Shown here piece after piece: positions 4,743 to 5,983 of a stretch of 5,983 nucleotides of DNA. The stretch covers positions 1 to 5,983 of the forward strand of contig NZ_CALJAH010000439.1 in assembly GCF_938028185.1 (NCBI RefSeq). Reading direction: 5' to 3'. Under the pieces are notes generated by a model. That model saw only the letters and a list, made by a program, of their open reading frames with translations, was not told the origin of the DNA and ran no database searches. The position numbers and the translations under genes were made by a program. Positions within the stretch are counted from its first letter, which is position 1. Each line of letters opens with the position of its first letter. This DNA is from an uncultured Cardiobacterium sp. (GTDB lineage: Bacteria > Pseudomonadota > Gammaproteobacteria > Cardiobacteriales > Cardiobacteriaceae).

Positions 4743-5534
4743 GCGATTTTGGCGGTTGGCGATGTGCATGGGCATTTTGAGGCGCTGTTGCGTTTGTTGG
4801 ACAAGGCGGGTTATGGCGATGGCGACGAGTTGTGGTTCGTCGGCGATTTGGTCAATCGCGGCCCGGATTCGGCGGGGGGGCTGCGCTTCGTGCATGGCCT
4901 TGCGCGCAAGCGGGTGGTGCTGGGCAATCATGATTTTTCGTTTTTGGTGCAGGCGCAGCGTTTTCCGGGAAACCGGATGCAGCCCGCCGCGCTGGAATTG
5001 TTGCGCGAGGATGACGGCGAGGAGTTGATTGACGGACTGCGGCAGTTCCCGCTGTTGCACGTCGATGCGCGTTTGCAGACGGTGATGTCGCACGCGGGAC
5101 TGTTTCCGCAGTGGTCGCTGGAGCAAGGTCAGGCGGCAAGCGATGCGGTATCGGCACAGTTGCGCGGCAGCGGTTATCGTGATTTTTTGCGCGAGATTTT
5201 TGGCGATTGGCCGAACTACTGGTCGCCGGATTGGCAGGGGATGGATTTTTGGCGTTTCGCGGTCAATGCTTTCTGCCGGATGCGTTATCTGAATGCCGAC
5301 GGCAGCCTGAATCTGACTGCGAAAGACCAGCCGGAGAAGACGGACGGCTTGCAACCGTGGTTCAGCGTTACGCAAACGTGCGACTGGCGGCAGTTGTTCG
5401 GCCATTGGGCGAGTCTGGGTTTGCGCACGGAAGGGAAGATTGTCTGCCTTGATGGCGGTTACGCCTGGGGCGGGCAGTTGGCCGCGTATGACGTGGAAAA
5501 TCACCGCCTCGCCGCGACGGTTGCCGCTGAATAA
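4740..5534 (+). CDS. apaH: Bis(5'-nucleosyl)-tetraphosphatase, symmetrical
   Basis: The 264-residue cytoplasmic enzyme (E. coli ApaH 280) splits Ap4A into two ADP and removes Np4A 5' caps from RNA. It belongs to the PPP metallophosphatase superfamily, with all metal motifs present: GDVHG (7-11), GDLVNRGP (35-42), GNHD (62-65), SHAG (117-120) and a later His in FGHWASL (220-226). The C-terminal CLDGGYAWGG (236-245) corresponds to CLDTG-WGG of E. coli. PNYWSPDWQGMDFWRFAVNAFCRMRY (about 158-183) is the ApaH-specific segment that separates it from generic serine/threonine phosphatases. In enterobacteria apaH usually sits with the ksgA-apaG genes; here it is alone, divergent from waaA and ahead of the tRNA-tuf promoter, with no obvious terminator after it. 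It ends with TAA at 5532-5534. Confidence 0.96.
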   Translation: MAILAVGDVHGHFEALLRLLDKAGYGDGDELWFVGDLVNRGPDSAGGLRFVHGLARKRVVLGNHDFSFLVQAQRFPGNRMQPAALELLREDDGEELIDGLRQFPLLHVDARLQTVMSHAGLFPQWSLEQGQAASDAVSAQLRGSGYRDFLREIFGDWPNYWSPDWQGMDFWRFAVNAFCRMRYLNADGSLNLTAKDQPEKTDGLQPWFSVTQTCDWRQLFGHWASLGLRTEGKIVCLDGGYAWGGQLAAYDVENHRLAATVAAE

Positions 5535-5590
5535 ACCGCTTGTAATATAAGATGGTTAAAAAATCTCGCGACAAAAATGTCAGGTTGCGC

Positions 5591-5626
5591 TTGACGTCGC
5601 AGGCGCGCTGTATATAATGCGCGCCT
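5591..5626 (+). promoter_or_regulatory. Promoter of the tRNA-Tyr-Gly-Thr-tuf operon
   Basis: The -35 TTGACG (5591-5596), a 16-base spacer and a perfect -10 TATAAT (5613-5618) are followed by the G/C-rich discriminator GCGCGCC, typical of stable-RNA promoters under stringent (ppGpp/DksA) control. Transcription would start near 5625-5627, a few bases before tRNA-Tyr. An A/T-rich stretch upstream (about 5541-5580) could serve as an UP element or Fis region. A perfect inverted repeat AGGCGCGC (5601-5608) / GCGCGCCT (5619-5626) brackets the -10 box. Confidence 0.88.
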
Positions 5627-5634
5627 ACTTTCCC

Positions 5635-5719
5635 GGAGGGGTTCCCGAGCGGTCAAAGGGAGCAGACTGTAAATCTGCCGGCTCAGCCTTCGTAGGTTCG
5701 AATCCTACCCCCTCCACCA
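5635..5719 (+). tRNA. tRNA-Tyr (anticodon GTA)
   Basis: This 85-base class II tRNA has its CCA encoded (5717-5719). The acceptor GGAGGGG (5635-5641) pairs with CCCCTCC (5709-5715), with discriminator A. The anticodon loop CTGTAAA sits between GCAGA and TCTGC, giving GTA at 5669-5671. A long variable arm precedes the T-arm GTAGG-TTCGAAT-CCTAC. It is first in the transcript and very close in sequence to E. coli tRNA-Tyr. Confidence 0.97.
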
Positions 5720-5727
5720 TTTAACTT

Positions 5728-5801
<74 letters not shown>

Positions 5802-5812
5802 GAAGTCAATCA

Positions 5813-5888
<76 letters not shown>

Positions 5889-5928
5889 TCTTTTTTATTC
5901 CTTTTTTATATTCCTTGGGCGGATTGAG

Positions 5929-5983
5929 ATGTCTAAAGAGAAATTTACCCGAACCAAGCCGCACGTAAACGTTGGCACCATTG
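5929..5983 (+). CDS. tuf: Elongation factor Tu, N-terminal start only (cut by window end)
   Basis: The 18 visible residues, MSKEKFTRTKPHVNVGTI, are the conserved EF-Tu N-terminus leading into the G1 GTP-binding loop; the rest is outside the window. EF-Tu delivers aminoacyl-tRNA to the ribosome as a GTP complex. The tRNA-Tyr-Gly-Thr cluster just upstream is the classic tufB arrangement, so it is likely transcribed from the promoter at 5591-5618. The leader between tRNA-Thr and the ATG (5889-5928) is T-rich with no hairpin terminator and a weak GGCGGA-like ribosome binding site. Confidence 0.95.
   Translation, partial: MSKEKFTRTKPHVNVGTI

Noticed and set aside
4740..4865. ApaH GDLVNRGP as a lost catalytic residue relative to GD-VDRG phosphatases
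   Set aside because: E. coli ApaH also lacks the Asp at this position (GDLVARGP), so the change is normal for the family.
4698..5504. Upstream extension of the waaA open frame over apaH (683 codons in all)
   Set aside because: WaaA homology starts at the Met at 4697, and the extension is antisense to the fully motif-complete apaH.
5889..5928. Terminator between tRNA-Thr and tuf
   Set aside because: The stretch is T-rich but has no hairpin, and tRNA-tuf cotranscription is the established arrangement.

Overview
The window is a G+C-rich chromosomal segment from a Gram-negative proteobacterium. It carries a Kdo transferase for lipopolysaccharide (waaA) and ends in the Tyr-Gly-Thr tRNA cluster that precedes an elongation factor Tu gene in many gamma- and betaproteobacteria. 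The protein set, the G+C-rich codon use and a Correia-like repeat end would fit a Cardiobacterium-like gammaproteobacterium or a Neisseria relative. That species guess is inference only. The Neisseria uptake word GCCGTCTGAA and the Haemophilus uptake core AAGTGCGGT were not noticed.

Layout: (1) 1-542 is the C-terminal part of an IS4-type DDE transposase that runs off the left edge. (2) 543-921 has no convincing gene. It holds two G/C hairpin repeats, an intrinsic terminator and a short direct repeat. (3) On the minus strand lies a two-gene unit, phnA (yjdM-like zinc-ribbon protein) then yggS (PLP-binding protein), only 2 bases apart and ending at the terminator. (4) Divergent from phnA is fbp, class I fructose-1,6-bisphosphatase, with a clear -10 box and ribosome binding site. 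(5) 3144-3452 lies between the convergent fbp and waaA. It is filled with repeats: a short hairpin, an 8-bp inverted repeat, a Correia-like terminus, and a facing pair of G/C hairpins related to those in region 2. (6) waaA (minus) and apaH (plus) are divergent with 42 bases between them. (7) A strong promoter drives tRNA-Tyr(GTA), tRNA-Gly(TCC) and tRNA-Thr(GGT), followed by the first 18 codons of tuf, cut by the right edge.

The genes are housekeeping functions: gluconeogenesis (fbp), PLP homeostasis (yggS), lipid A-Kdo assembly (waaA), dinucleoside tetraphosphate hydrolysis (apaH) and translation (tRNAs, tuf). They do not form one pathway. I see no sign of a new multi-gene system. The less ordinary content is in the intergenic repeats and in a perfect inverted repeat that brackets the -10 box of the tRNA-tuf promoter.
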